A DNA stretch of 64,000 bases from Edaphochlamys debaryana (GCA_016858145.1 JAEHOE010000031.1:372001-436000), one strand, 5' to 3'; shown: positions 21,721 to 34,536, counted from the first letter of the stretch. The notes: generated from the sequence alone by a model not told the origin. Numbers and translations: made by a program.

Positions 21721-23409
21721 ATGCGCCCCGGAGGCCCCCCACCCGGCAGCACCTCGCCGCAGGACCTGGAGTCCTACGGGGGCCAGTACGGCGGAGCGCA
21801 TGGGGCCCACGATGCGTACGACCCGTACGGCGGTGTGTACGGCGGTGCGGTGGATGTGGTGGCCAGCCTGCAGCTAGACCCGAAGAAGCTGCAGGTAAGG
21901 GGGGGGGGAAGGGCGGGGGGAGGGCGGGAGGGAGGCGTGCGTGCTAGGGAGGTGAAAGAGGGGGAGGGGGCGAGGGCGCACACGCCAGGGGCTGGTGAGG
22001 ACAGAGGTGCCGTCGGGAATGTGATGGAGCCGTGGAGGTGATGCCTGGCACTAGGAGGCAGGGACGAGAGGCATTAAGCGGAGGGAGATGACTCTATCAA
22101 CCCCTGGTCCGCTCGTGTGCCGCAGGAGACCGCTGGCAAGAAGAAGGGCATCCTCCGCCGGCTGCTCAGCAAGTGTGAGTCCCTGGTAACGGGGCCCAGG
22201 ATCAGCCCGTCTTGGAAGATGCTCAGGGCCCAGCTCCATCCGCTCTCCACACAGCCCCCTTGCCTTTCGCCCTCCGGCCCCTCTCGCCTGTCTCCTCCCC
22301 CTCTCGACCCTCCTGTCCCTCCTGCCCCCCGCAGTCAAGAAGAAGATCACGGGCGCCGACCTCGGCCCCGCCTCCCCCACTCGGCCGCCCATGGCCCCGC
22401 CCAGCAAGAGCGCCACCCCCCCCTCCCCCGCCCGCCCCCCGCTGCTGCCCGCCGCCGTGCGCCCCCTGCGCTCCCCCATGCGCGGCATCGCCCTGCCGCC
22501 CCCCGCCCCCCGCTCCCCCGCCGTCGCCCTGCGGCAGGAGCCCGAGCCAGCGCCGCTGATCCTCCCGCCCTGGCGGCAGCAGGCTTCCGGTGGTGGTAAC
22601 GGCGGCGGTAACGGCAGCGGAAGCCATGCCGCTGCCGCTGGCGCGGCGGGTATGGGCGGTGGCGGCGCCGTCGCGCCGCTGGCGCCGGCGCCGGCGGTCG
22701 TGACGTACCCCGTCAGGCCGCCCCAGAGCCCCGGAGCGCTGGCGGCCAAGGCCCGGCCGCAGCTGGCAGCGCCGCCACCCGGCAGCGGCGGCGGCGGCGG
22801 CGGCGCGTACGGATACGGACAGATGCCGTCCAGCGGCTACCGGGGCAGCCCTGGTCGACTGGCGGCGGAAGCGGCCCCCACCGTGCGCCACCGGCCCTCG
22901 CCCTTCGCCACGCCCTACGAGGATGGTGGCGGCGCCGGCGCTGGGCCCGGGTCCGGCAGAGCGCCGGAGTCCTACATCACGCCGACACGCGCCGCACCGC
23001 CGCTGCCGCTGCCGCCCCCGCTGCCGGAGCCGTTGCCGCTGCAGCCGCCGCCGCCAACGGCCCTGCCGCCCAACCTCTACGGCGCTGCCGCTGCCGCCAC
23101 CTCCGCCGGGCCCGGCGGCCCGCTTGACGGCGGCAACCACGGCCTCGGCCTCGGCCTGCTGGGGCAGGAGTCCATCACGTTCTCAGAGGTATGCTGCACC
23201 AACGACCTCTACCGAACCGGCTCCGCCGCCGGCTCCGTGGCGGGTTCCGTCACCGGCGGCCGCGGCGCGCCCGGCGCCCCCATCCCCCGCCACCGGGCCC
23301 AGTACAGCACGCACGACGTCAGCCCGGCGGCCGCTGGCGGCGGCCTGGCGGCCGCCGGCATCCCGCCATACGCCGCGCAGGCTCGCGGCGCCGCCGGCGA
23401 GGCGTTCGA

Positions 23410-23440
<31 letters not shown>

Positions 23441-26400
23441 GGCGAGGGCGGCGGCGGCGGGCCCGACATCGAGGGCGAGGTGGCGTCGCTGATCGGCAGT
23501 CTGGATGAGGAGCTGGCGGCGGTGGCGGCGGCGAGGGCCAAGCACGAGCTCCGGTGGGTTGGGTCATGCCAGTCTCCACCCGGACCCGCACGCTTTGCCC
23601 TGCCCTGCCGGGCCCTGCAGGATAGACCTCACACGCGGCTCCCTCCTCGTTCCAACACCAACTCCTCCCCTGCTGTCCCCCCCCCTCCCCCCCGAAGGCT
23701 CAAGCTGGTGGACTCCCTGCTGGGCATGATGCCCCCCGGGCCCGGGCCCCAGCAGGCCCAGGCCCACGGCCACACGGGTAGGGGTAGGTAGCGCGACAGC
23801 CCCGGGGGTGTCCGTTTCGGGGTGGCGGTGCGTGTTCTGATCTACCCCGCGCTCTCCAGGCAGCCCTAGCATACCTCGGCGTTCCGCCATCCCACTTGTC
23901 TACACGCCCTCTCCCTGCCCTAATCCATGCCCCCTACCCGCCCCGCCCTCGCCCCTTCCGCACCCATCGACACGTCTCCTTCCCACCCTACACCTCCCTC
24001 CCTGCCCACCTTCCTTCCCACGCAGCCTCCTCCGCCTCCGCCTCCGCCTCCCCCATGGCGGACCACCTGGCTGCGGAGCGCTCCCGGCTGCTGACGGAGC
24101 TGGCGGCGCTGGGGTACCGGGAGGAGCTGCTGGGCTACGCGAGGGGGGAGTGGGGCAAGGTCACCAGCCTCATGTCGGGTAGGGTGGGGGGCAAGTGGTG
24201 GGGGCAGGGGGGGCGCTGCGCGTGGTCTGGGGGCTGGGGGAGGGATGGGATAGGTGGTTGTGCGTGGGGGCGTGAGCAGGGGACGAGGGCTGGTGGGCGT
24301 GTGCAGTGCAGTGACTGACGATGTGACCCACCACCCCTGTGTTGACTGCACCGCCGCAGGTGTGCGCGTGTCCCGGCGCCAGGCAGGTCCCCTGCAGGTG
24401 GGTGGGGGCCTTGGGGTGGGGGTGGGGTGCAAGGCGGCTCCCGCTGGCTGACATCTACCTGTGGGCTTGGCCTCAGCCGGCGGCCCCACGATGCCCCCAT
24501 CAGCACTGTCCAATATCACCTCACGTGGTCAGCTCACGCGGCCTCCTTCCCTACCATCCAGAGCTCCTACGCGAGCCCCTTATTGGATAATCCCGCCCCT
24601 CCTCCCCCATCCCAGGCCATCCTCTTCTCCGACACGCTGGCCCGCATCCGGGCCTTCCAGAAGCAGCAGCCGCGCGCAGCGGCGGCGGCGGGGGTGCACC
24701 TGCCAGGCCCCGCGCCGCTGGGCGCAGGCCCCGGGGCTCCCAGCGGCGCGGCCTCGGAGGCCGGAGGCGGCAGCCGCCGTGCCCGGGGCGGCGCCACCCC
24801 CGGCGGCGGCGCAGCCCGGCAGCGGCAGGGCCCTCCGCAGGCGCAGGGGGTGCAGCGGGGGTCTTACGCCTCGGCCTCCCATGCCACCGGTGAGTGCTCG
24901 TGTGTGTTGCTTGGGGACGGAGGCTTGGGATCAAGGGCAGGTGACTGACCAGGAAGGGCGTAGAGGAGGAGACAGGGAACGTTCGCAGAGGACTCCGGGC
25001 TCGTACAGCACCTCAATCCTGCACCCCTCCCCACCCTACAGGAGGGCCCCCTTACGCCCGGCGGGCCGGCCCCCGCGCCCGCGGCCACCCGCCCCCCCAC
25101 CCGCACCCGCTGGGGCTGCCGCCCCCGGGCGCCTCCTCCTCTTCGGCGGCAGCGGGCTGGCTGCCGGGCGGCGGCGGCGGCGGCGGCGGCAGGGAGGCGG
25201 CCTCCGCCGATGCCTCCGCGTCCAGCTTGGCGGGCGCTTGGGAGCGGCTCAGGCCCGACGGCGGCCCCGGGCACCGAGCGGTGGGTCTTGCAGCGGCTCA
25301 GCTGGGTGTTCTTGCGGCCGGTCGGGCGACCGGTCGGGCGATAGCGGACAGGCTCTGACCCCCCGCCACTTTTCCCGTGCCTGTTGTTCCTGCAATCCCG
25401 CAGCGGCACCCCGCCACGCCCGGCGCCCCTCTGCCCCCGCCCCCTCCCGGCCGGCTGCACCCCATCACGGAGGCAGACGACGAGCCCTCGCCCCACGACA
25501 CGGCCGCCGCCGCTGCGGCGTACGGCGACCGCACGGCGCCGTACGACAGCGGCGTGTACGGCATGCCGCCGCCGACAGCCGCTGGATCGGGTCCGGCGCC
25601 GCCGCAAGCCTACCGCCGCCCAGCGCACCGCGGGCCTCCTCCTCAGCAACGAGGACCGCGGGGCGGACCCCCGCCTTCACACGCCCACCCCGAGCCGTCC
25701 TACGGTCCCCCCTCCGGACGCCCTTACCGGGGCCCGCCGGGGCCTGCTGCTGGTCCCCCGCAGCCGCGCCCCCACGGACCCCCGCACCCCCGCCACCACC
25801 AACACCTGCAGCGCGGCGGCGGGCCCCCCGGGCTGTACGATTCGTACGTCGTGGCGGCGCCAGGCATGTCGTCGTACAACACCGCGTACGACACGTACGG
25901 CGATAACGCGTACGGCGACGAGTCGTGCTCGTCCGAGGACGAGATGTACCGCAGCATCGCCTCACTGGCGACCGTCGCGACCACCTTCGTGGAGGACGAG
26001 CATGCGTCAGAGGCGTACGGCGCCGCCGGAGGCGCCGGCGCGCCGCCGCTGCGTCTGCAGCTGCAGCAGCGGCTGCGGGGTCAGGCGCAGCGGCGGGGCA
26101 GCGGCGGCGCTTACGGGGCCGAGGAGCAGGAGCCGGAGGAGGGCCACGGTGGCGAGGGGGAGGAGGAGGACGAGGACAGCGAGGGGTCCTCCCTGGAGTC
26201 GGCCTTCATCACGCACTGCATCGACCGCACCCGCAACTCCCTCGACATCCGGGCAGTGCCGCCGCCCGGGACCGCGCAGCAGCAAGGCGGCCGCGCCCGC
26301 GGCCCCGCCGCCGCCCCCGCCGCCGCCGCCGAACCTCGTCTGAGCCGCAAGGAGCGGCGGCTGTACGCGGCGGCGGTGGAGGCCCTACGGCAGCAGGGAC

Positions 26401-26876
26401 ACACGGGACCTGCCGCCTCCGCCGCGGCGGAGGCGGCTGCAGGCGCCGCCGCTGGCGGAGGCAGCTTCACCGCTGCTGCCAACACCGCCGCTGCTGTGCG
26501 GGGCAGCCCGCCGGAGGAGGGCGAGGGCGGCGGCGGCGGCGCCGTCGGCGGCTATAGCAGCGACGAGTACGGCCACGGGGGAGCTACGGCTTCCGTGCTG
26601 TACGGCGAGGAGGGCGGCGGGCAGTACTCGGGGGACTTCGACGTGCGGCCGTACTCCTCATCGAGGCAGGGGTCCTTCCCGCACCAGCGGGGCCCGAGTG
26701 GCGTCGGCGGCGTCGGCGGCGGGGAGGTTTGGACGCCCGGCGGCGGCAACTCGGGGGCGCTGCTGGCGTCGAGCAGCGCTCCGTCGGCCGCTGGCGGCGG
26801 CGACACGCCGTCGGGCAGTATGGAGGGACTGCTGGCGGCGGTGGCGGCGCTGAGGGCCGGCGGCGGCCAGCGCTGA
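21721..26876 (+). CDS. Paralogue A: large low-complexity protein with novel conserved blocks
   Basis: Nine exons (21721-21894, 22126-22174, 22335-23553, 23698-23777, 24026-24178, 24360-24397, 24616-24889, 25042-25280, 25404-26876) total 3699 nt, 1232 aa, phases closing throughout. Conserved with paralogue B (42097-48432), in order: a basic block KKKGILRRLLSK; a long disordered region; a probable coiled coil (SLDEELAAVAAARAKHELR then LKLVDSLL); ERSRLLTELAALGYREEL...EWGKVTSLM; a 38-nt micro-exon encoding GVRVSRRQAGPLQ; AILFSDTLARIRAFQ; a Tyr-Gly-rich region with repeated AYG/YGG; an acidic run followed by ESAFITHCIDRTRNSLDI. No signal peptide or membrane segment. Start chosen because B also starts with a short Pro-rich leader at the equivalent place. 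Function and family not recognised; the basic N-terminus plus coiled coil suggests a scaffold or nucleic-acid/cytoskeleton-binding protein, but that is inference. Confidence 0.8.
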
Positions 26877-27552
26877 AGGGCACATGGGCGAAAAGAGGGC
26901 TGAGCGGAGCCGAGGGAATGGGGGAATAGGCGCAGGTAGCTGTCACGTAAGGGAGGGGTCTTAACTAGAGAGGCCAACAAGAGGAAGGGGCTGAGCGAGC
27001 CTGTGGGCTGAATGCGCCGCGCGGTACTGTACGGAGGAATGAGCGGGACTGGGGCCACCCCCGACCTGCAACGGCGGGGTTGGGGGGGCAAAGACTGGCG
27101 TGAAGGCACTGTGGGGCAGGGACTGGAGGAGCGGCAAGACAGGATTTGTGGATTTGGGCAGCCTGCAGTGTGGGATTGGCAGGGCTTGCCGAGGACTGGA
27201 AGGCTATCGCGTGGGGCACACATTGTGCAGCAGGAGTATGCAGGGCGACGGCGCCACCTGGAGCGAGACCGTTCCGTCGTTCGATTGTAGAGCCCAGTAG
27301 AGCGGAGCGTTGCAAGCTTTCTATACGACACTCGATGCATCTGTGGGCCGCAAGAGGACGCAGTCTGGGGGCGTCGGCGACTTGTACGGCGGGTTCGTGC
27401 CGGAGCGGGTGCCGACGGCAGAGTTCATTACTCCAAGTCTGCGCCGCCTGCACTCTACTTTACGTGTCGCGTCCATAACTTTTGACGTGCTCACTGTTCC
27501 AGTCCACTCGCCTATCTCGCACATAGCACCAACAGTCGCGACAGAAGGCAGG
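26877..27552. other. Intergenic, same-strand spacer
   Basis: 3' UTR of paralogue A and promoter/5' UTR of the NO66-like gene. No further gene seen. Confidence 0.5.
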
Positions 27553-30500
27553 ATGGGCAAGCGCAAGCACTCGGGCGAGGCAGCGGCCAAGGAGGAGAAG
27601 CCGAAGAAGGTGGAGCCGGAGCCTGAGAAGGAGGAGGAGGTGGAGGACCTTGGCGAGGAGGAGTCCGACGACGACGAGGGCTTCGCGGGCTTCGATTTGC
27701 CGGTGCCGGAGCCCCTGCCGGAGCCGAGCCAGGTTGACCTGGAGCCCCTTGCGTTCCTGAGCGGCAAGGTACGCAGGTCTTGACGCGGAAGCCGGAAGCT
27801 ATTTCCAGGGCGTGTTCCGCCCGAGGGCCGCAGATCTGCGACTCGGTGAAGTTCCCTTGTTTGAAGCCCATTACCTGCTTGTATCGAACAAACATCAACG
27901 ACCTGTCGGGTCGCATCGACGGGGGGCCTGGGAATCCCCCGCCGGGCCTTCCGACGATACCGTTCCCGCCATGCGGCGGCCGCCCAGCGCGAAGTGCACT
28001 TCGTAGCGCTTATCGACGCGCCGATTCTCACCCGTGTGCAAACTTGCAGAGCACTGACGCCTTCCTCAAGGAGAACTGGGAGAAGGCGCCGGTGCATGTG
28101 GCTGCCAATGAGGACCGCAAGTCGTTCTTCAAGGGCCTCTACAACATTGACGTGCTCAAGAAGGCCGTCGATGCGATCCGTGCGGGCACGCTCATTCTGC
28201 GGGACCAGGACCCGGGCGAGGCGGGTGCCGCGCTGACCATGGATGATGGTGAGGGAGGGTGGTGGAGCCTGTACTCGGGGTTTCAGGGCGGGTCCAGTCC
28301 CGTGAGGCGGGTCCCGGAGACTTGGTGAGGGCTGTGAGTGTTAAGATATCCCGAGGAAACCTGCACGGGAAGCTGCAGAGCCAGACTTCTGCCCACCCCC
28401 GCCTCCGCCTCTCACAGCCTCAGCCCCGCACCCACCCTCAGCGCTTTGCTCACGCCCCTTCCCTCTCATCCGTGCCACGCCCCCCCTTGCCCCTTCCCCT
28501 CTCTCCCTCCCTCCTTCCCCTCCCCCCAGACGTCGACGACGCCATGGTGATGCAGGTGGGCCTCCTCCGCTTCGGCCGCGACCTCATTGCGGAGCGCTTC
28601 GTGGACGGAGCCAAGGAGCTGGTGGAGCCGGGGGATGAGGAGGTGGGGCGGGCGGGCGGGGGGCTGTGTGGGGTGCCTTGAGCGCTGCAGGTTGGGGAGT
28701 GCATTACTGCCTGGGACTTGGGAGGTGGGGCGAGCGGGGTGCCTGTCAGCTGTAACCCTGAAGGTTGGGGAGGACATGGCTGCCTGGCACTGGAGGAGCG
28801 CTTTGGCCTTGGCCTTGGCCTTGGCCGCGGGCAGGGCTGCTGTGGGGGGCATGGGCTAAGCTTTGGGACGGGAGAGGCCGAGGGAAGGGCGAAGCGTGGC
28901 CAGCTTGGGTGGGGAGCGGTGACGCTCTCTACAGCCCAAGTGTTGCTCCCTCTCACAACAGACATCAGACCGCTGTCCTCCCTCGCGCCCCCTCTCTCTC
29001 CCCCATCCGCCCTCGCAGTCCCAGACGCCCGACTCCAACCTCATCCAGGAGCTGATTGAGGAGCAGAACGTGATCATGCACCTGCGCCAGCCCCAGGTCG
29101 GTACGAGTGTTTGTGCTGTCCCTGTGTTACCGGTAGTAGCAAGCAGAGCGAACCCCCAAAGCGTGTATATGGGGTATGAGGCCTGGTTGAGGGTAGGAAG
29201 GAGGGAGGGAGGAAGGGAGGGTGACGGGGATGCAGGGAGCCGGGTGGCAGGGATGCCGGAGGGGGATGCAGCTTCAAATGCCTGTGGGAGGGCGCATGGA
29301 GCGGGGCTGCAGCGGGTGAGGGGCGGAGGCGCCTGGGCGTGCTTCCGCACGAGCCGCACGCGCCCTCCCCATGCAACGGCGCTGCTGCCGCAAGCCTGGC
29401 CTTGGCCTGCCACCACCCTAGCCGAGCTCCGCACCCCCCACCCTGCCACCCCTCTCACTTGCTTCTCCCCTCCCACCCTCCCACACCCCAGCGCGTGGTC
29501 AGCGGCGTGTGGCGCCTGGCCTCTGCGCTGGAGTCGGCCCTGGGCTGCCTGGTGGGGGCGGGGGCCACCATCATCCCCGCGGGGGCCTCGGGGTCCCCCC
29601 CCGAGTACGAGGAGGGGGACATGTGGCTGTGCCAGACCGAGGGTGAGGGCATAGGGCGTCGGGAGGGGGAGGAGGAGGTTGGGGGAGGGGCGGGGAGGGG
29701 CGGGGAGGGGCGGGGAGGGGTGAGGAGGGGTGAGGAGGGGCGGGGAGGGGTGGGGAGGGGCGGGAAGGGTGGCGTGCTCTGGTGCCGGCGGCTACAGGGC
29801 GGGGCCAGGCTGGCAGGATTCCCGGCGTCGACGCATCAATCCATCATCTCATCCATGCACCTGCTACTCCCCGCGGAACCCCAGGCACCCGCACCTGGAA
29901 GGTCTACAAGCCGGTGCTCGAGCTGCCCTGCAACAGCGGGGACAGCGTGCCAGAGGTGGGTGGGTGTGTGGGTGGCTGACAGGGTGGGGGGTGGGCGAGG
30001 GGGCGTGGCGGCGGCGCTGTAGGTGGGGCTGGCGTGGATTGTGGGGTCGCAACAGGCTGGAGGGGTCCAGACTCCAGGCCCTGGTCCATGCCCCCCACCG
30101 GGTAAAGCACTGTATACACGGAGCAGAGAGGCGGCCCCTATCAGCAGGGTTGCGGACTTGTTCCCCAGGCTCAACGGCCTGCCGCACCAGCCCTCCGCCT
30201 TCGCCACCCTCACCTCTCCCCCTCTTCACCCCTCCCTCCCCAACCCCAACCCCGACCCCAACCACAACACCCCAGGAGGCGCTCAAGGAGCCCCTGCTGG
30301 TGGCCAAGCTGGGCGAGGGGGACGTGCTGTACGTGCCCCGCGGGCACATCATCCACACGGGAACTCAGGTGGGCGTCGGGGGTGGGGGGTCATCGGGGGA
30401 ACAAGGGGAGGGCGGGGAGGGGGCGTGAAGGGAGACACAGGGGGGTGCTGACATGTGGGGCGTCATGTGTGTTGGAAGGCAACGGGATGGATAGCCTTCC

Positions 30501-33500
30501 ACACCCAGAATACCAGCAGCCCAGCGGCCCAGCATAGGCTGGAAGCACGGAGGCTTGCAGCGCTCTGCGGGCCTGTCTGCCCGAACCCCGCAGCAGGGCA
30601 GCGAGCACAGCCCCACTCACTGGTTGCCCTCCGGCCCCCGGCTGCCCCACGTGCGGCTGCCTCCCTCCTCAGGACACGCCCTCCTGCCACGTGGCGCTGT
30701 ACTCGTTCGGGGGCTGGCACTTCGGAAAGCTGGCGGGGGCCGTGATCAAGGTGGGGCGGGGAGCGGGAGGGGCTGCGCGAAAAGTTGGTGGGTTGCTCAA
30801 TCCGGGTGTTTGCCGCGCGTGAGGCACAGGAGACGACTGTCAGGGGACTCTACGAGGAAGGAGCGCGGGACGGAGGCTGCGCAGCCTGCTGGCACAGGGC
30901 ACCGCCAAGGGGGCTGCAGCGAGCGGTCAATGGGGTGCTGGCGTCTCGGCTCCAGCTGTCGACCACCGCTCCCCACGCCAATCCCTCCCTCCCTGGCTGC
31001 CCCCAGTCCGCCTCGGGCACTGACGACGCGGAGCGCTCGCTGCCCCTGGAGCTGCGCAAGGGCCTCCCCGTGGGCCTGGTCTACAACATGGGCGTGCTGG
31101 TGGGTGGGGTTGTTGGGGGTGTGGGGTGGACTGGGTGGGGGGGCGGGTTGGGGGTTGGAAGGAGGAGGGCCGTAGCAGCCCAGCCCAGGGGCCATCGAGG
31201 GTCTTCTCAAGGGACACCCCCTTGGCACCCCGCATTGGCCGCGCAACGCCCGCGCCCCGCTCCCCCTCCTGACCAAGGCGACGCTTCCCCCCTCGTCATT
31301 CCCCCTCCCCGCTCGCACTCCTCCTCCCCCCTTTCTTCCCCCCTCCCCAGGCCGAGCTCAAGTCCTCTGATGCCAGCGCTGCCGCCGCCAAGCCGGCCGC
31401 CGAGGCCCTGGCCGCGGGCCTCCGCGCCCTGGCCGCCCGCCTGGAGGCGGCGCCGGGGGCCCTCCTGGCGCCCGCGGTGGAGTCCATGGCCGTGGACTTC
31501 CTGGCCAAGTGGGTGGGGAGGGGGATAGGAGCGTTGACGGGGGGGGGGTGCTGGGGAGATGCGGGGGCAGGAGGCAGGGTGGGGGAGGGGCCCTGCTCTC
31601 CCCCCGTAAAGCCGAGCCTCGCGTTCCTCTGTCCACGCCTTTGCTTCCGCTTTCGCTCCGCCGAACTCCCGCCCACCCTGCCCTCGCCTGCCCGCTCCCC
31701 CCGCAGGCGCCTGCCCCCTCACCCCATCCAGCTGCCCGACCAGGGCCCCGAGCCCTCGGAGGCCTCCCAGCAGGTCTACTGCCGCAACCCCGCCGCCTTC
31801 CACGCGCTGCCGGTGGAGGTGCCCAAGGGCGCGGACAAGGACTCGGAGGACGAGGGCGAGGAGGAGGAGGAGGACGACGACGAGGAGGACGACGAGACGG
31901 TGGTGAGAGGGCGTTGCGGCGGCGCGTGGGTCGGCGGGGTGCTGCATCGGAGGGGAGGGTGGTGAGAACGGGGCGGGGCTGGCAGGCTAGGCTAGGGGAG
32001 AGCTTGAGTGGGTGGGTCGGTCGGCCCGAGTCTGGGTGCAGGGCCGGGATGGAGGGTGGAGAGCAAAGGACTGGCGGGGTAGACTACTGGAGAGCTTGCT
32101 CACCGTCCAGGCCATGCTTCGCCCTGCAACTCACACAACCCGCGCCCATGCCACCCCCGCTCCCCACGCACAGCCCCACATCAAGCTGGTGCTGTGCGGC
32201 GAGAACAGCCGCTTCACGCACGGCATCCCGGACGACGAGGAGGACTCGGAGGACGAGGACGACCACCACCACCACCACGAGCACGACGTGAGTGGCAGTG
32301 GCAGCGGGAGGGCGGGGAAAGGAAGGGGGGGAGGGAGGGGAAAGTGGCCACTCGCCGCAGCCCCCTCCCGCTCCCCCCTCCCGCTCCCACCCAGTATTGC
32401 GCTCTCGGTGCTGGCGGCCAGCAGGTCAAACCGTGAGCTGAGGGCCGAGCCGCCCTGCCCTCGCAGGACCGTACCCTCCCACCAACACGCCCCTGACCCA
32501 ATGCCCCCCCATGCTCCCCCATGCTCCCCGCAGGAGAACTGCGGCACGGCCTGCATGCTGGGCAGCGACAGCGATGAGGACGAGGAGGATGAGGATTTCG
32601 AGGACAAGGAGGAGGCGCCGGCGGCCAAGGGCAAGGGCAAGGCGGCGCCGGCCAAGGAGGCGCCGGCCAAGGGCAAGAAGGCGGCGGCCAAGGAGGAGGC
32701 GGACGCGGAGGAGGAGGGCGAGAGCGAGGGCGGCTCGGACGCGGACATGATGGACATGGACGGCGATGACAGCGATGGCGAGGGCGACGAGGAGGGCGGC
32801 GACAGCGACGATGACGACCTGGACGACCCCATCCTGGAGCTGCCGGTGGGTGGCAGGAAGGGAAGGGGTTGGATAGGGAAGGGTGCGGTGCGGGTTGTGG
32901 GTTTAGTGTTGGTAAGGAGGGCGGGGCGGGGTGCTTAAGGCAGGCCGGCGGCAGGCGCCCAGGGACCCAAAAACTGACCGATGGCTCTGCGATTGAAGCT
33001 CTTGCTCATGGCGGCTTCGTGTGACCCTCTATTGCTCGCAGGGCCCCCTCCTGCCGGTGGCCTTCGGCCCCGCGCTGGCCGCCGTGCTGGCCTCCACCAA
33101 GGCCAAGCCCCTGGCCATCAAGGACATCCCCGTGCCGGGGGGAGACGAGAGGGAGAAGGTGGCCTTCGCGCAGGTACGCGTGGCGGCGTGGATGGAGAGG
33201 CCTGGTGCATCCAGCATGTAGCCATACACCGCTGAGGCCTCGAGTTTCCGGAGCCCTCCAGCTCTTATCCAGTCTAACCTGCGCTCTCACAATCCCATCC
33301 TTTTGTCCTCGGCCCCCAGATGCTGTACGAGTTCGGTGTGACCGTGACGGTGATGCCCGACCCCGAGGCCGCCAAGGAGCAGGCCAAGGAGAACGCCAAG
33401 GTCGCCGCCATGCGCAAGTCGCCGGGCAAGGTGGGGCGTGGGCGGAAGCGGCGGCTCGCACTGCCTCGTCGCACTGCCCTGGCTGCCTTGCTGTAAATTC

Positions 33501-33918
33501 CTTGAAGTTGTCAGTCCTCTCAGTCTGAGCCCTGCCTCCATCCCGCATCTGTCCCTCCCGCGAGCAGGTCGAGATCGCCAAGTTCCTGCTGTCCTCCCCC
33601 GAGAAGGCGGCCATGCTGGACGACGACGAGGAGGAGGAGGAGGAGGAGGAGCCCGAGGAGGAGAAGAAGGAGGAGCCCGCCAAGAAGCCGGCCGCCAAGG
33701 GCAAGGGCAAGGGCGCCAAGGCCGAGAAGGCCGAGGAGCCCAAGGCCGAGCCCAAGGGCGCCGCTGCCAAGGGCGCCAAGGCGGCCGCCAAGAAGGAGGA
33801 GCCCAAGGCCGAGCCCAAGGGCAAGGGCAAGGCCGCGGCCAAGAAGGAGGAGCCCAAGAGCGCGGAGAAGAAGAAGGACGATGCGCCCCCCGCCAAGAGG
33901 GCCAAGAAGGGCAAGTAG
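27553..33918 (+). CDS. NO66/MINA-type JmjC ribosomal-oxygenase homologue lacking the HxD iron ligands
   Basis: Sixteen exons (27553-27768, 28050-28248, 28530-28642, 29019-29096, 29492-29642, 29885-29955, 30276-30368, 30673-30750, 31007-31099, 31351-31508, 31707-31902, 32174-32287, 32534-32845, 33042-33173, 33320-33430, 33568-33918) give 821 aa with closing phases. Family members hydroxylate a His of a ribosomal protein in the nucleolus using Fe(II) and 2-oxoglutarate. The order matches the family: FLKENWEKAPVHV; JmjC core with TWKVYKPVLELP, GDVLYVPRGHIIHTGT and SCHVALYSF; RKGLPVGLVYNMG linker; a dimerisation-like helical part; a C-terminal winged-helix region (KLVLCGENSRF, then MLYEFGVTVTVMP). 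Where active members have PPHYDD, this protein has PPEYEE (29597-29614; Glu240 and Glu242). Long acidic runs, a HHHHHEHD patch and a Lys-rich KGKGKGAKAEK tail look nucleolar. Probably a pseudoenzyme or an altered metal site. Confidence 0.88.
29691..29770 (+). repeat. G-rich 10-bp minisatellite in an intron
   Basis: About eight copies of a cggggagggg-type unit on the sense strand of the NO66-like gene, in the intron 29643-29884. Dense runs of four G give strong G-quadruplex potential in both DNA and nascent RNA. Confidence 0.85.
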
Positions 33919-34340
33919 AGCCCGAGGCGGCCAAAGTGGGGGCGGTCAAAGTGTGGGTGTGCAGGGCTGTCAGTCATGCAGGGGGCGCGGGTTGGGGCCG
34001 GACTGGGGGCCGGAAGTAGTTTGGTTCGCCGCTGGTCGTGGTGGTGTGCACCGCCGAGAGCTTAGGCGGACTGAGTGGTGGAGGCTAGCAGGTTCGGAGG
34101 CGCGGCACTGCGCTTGGGGCTTCGGGCGAAAAGAGCTGTTTGTTGCGCAGCTTGGCAGTTGGAGAAATTGAGGGGTTGATGCGCGGACCATCGTGGAGAA
34201 GCGCCGAACGATAGCTCACCGGATGGCCAATTCGCCTTCATGCGGCTCGGACGCAGGATGGGTATGCCGCAAGCGCTCTCGAACGGAGGGACGAGGGGGC
34301 GGATGTGCTCATGGACTTTCCTGGTTGGCCTGTTGCACCT

Positions 34341-34345
34341 TGTAA
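34341..34345 (+). other. Candidate polyadenylation signal (TGTAA) of the NO66-like gene
   Basis: TGTAA 423 nt after the stop. It faces a minus-strand TGTAA at 34536-34532, so the two convergent transcripts would end without overlapping. Confidence 0.45.
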
Positions 34346-34531
34346 CACGCCTTTGGGTCAAGATATCATCTCTGCTCCCGCATTGGCGCCCGACAGCTTC
34401 AGTCGCTCAGTCAATCAACGGCACGTGCTGCCGCAGCTCGGTTGCCTGCTGGTGCACGCCATCAACTCCAGCCGGTATCTCCTCGGCCGGGGCCACAATC
34501 TTGCACCGAGTCCCGCCCGCCACCTTATCCA

Positions 34532-34536
34532 TTACA
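34532..34536 (-). other. Candidate polyadenylation signal (TGTAA) of the FBH1-like helicase gene
   Basis: Minus-strand TGTAA about 466 nt downstream of the stop at 35002. Confidence 0.4.

Noticed and set aside
25465..26485. Ala/Arg-rich frames on both strands inside paralogue A
   Set aside because: High-GC shadow frames; paralogue A's own frame is fixed by the blocks shared with paralogue B.
27553..33918. Initial reading of the acidic/Lys-rich gene as a histone chaperone such as a FACT subunit or nucleolin
   Set aside because: The ordered cupin and winged-helix motifs match the NO66/MINA family across all sixteen exons; the charged runs are insertions.
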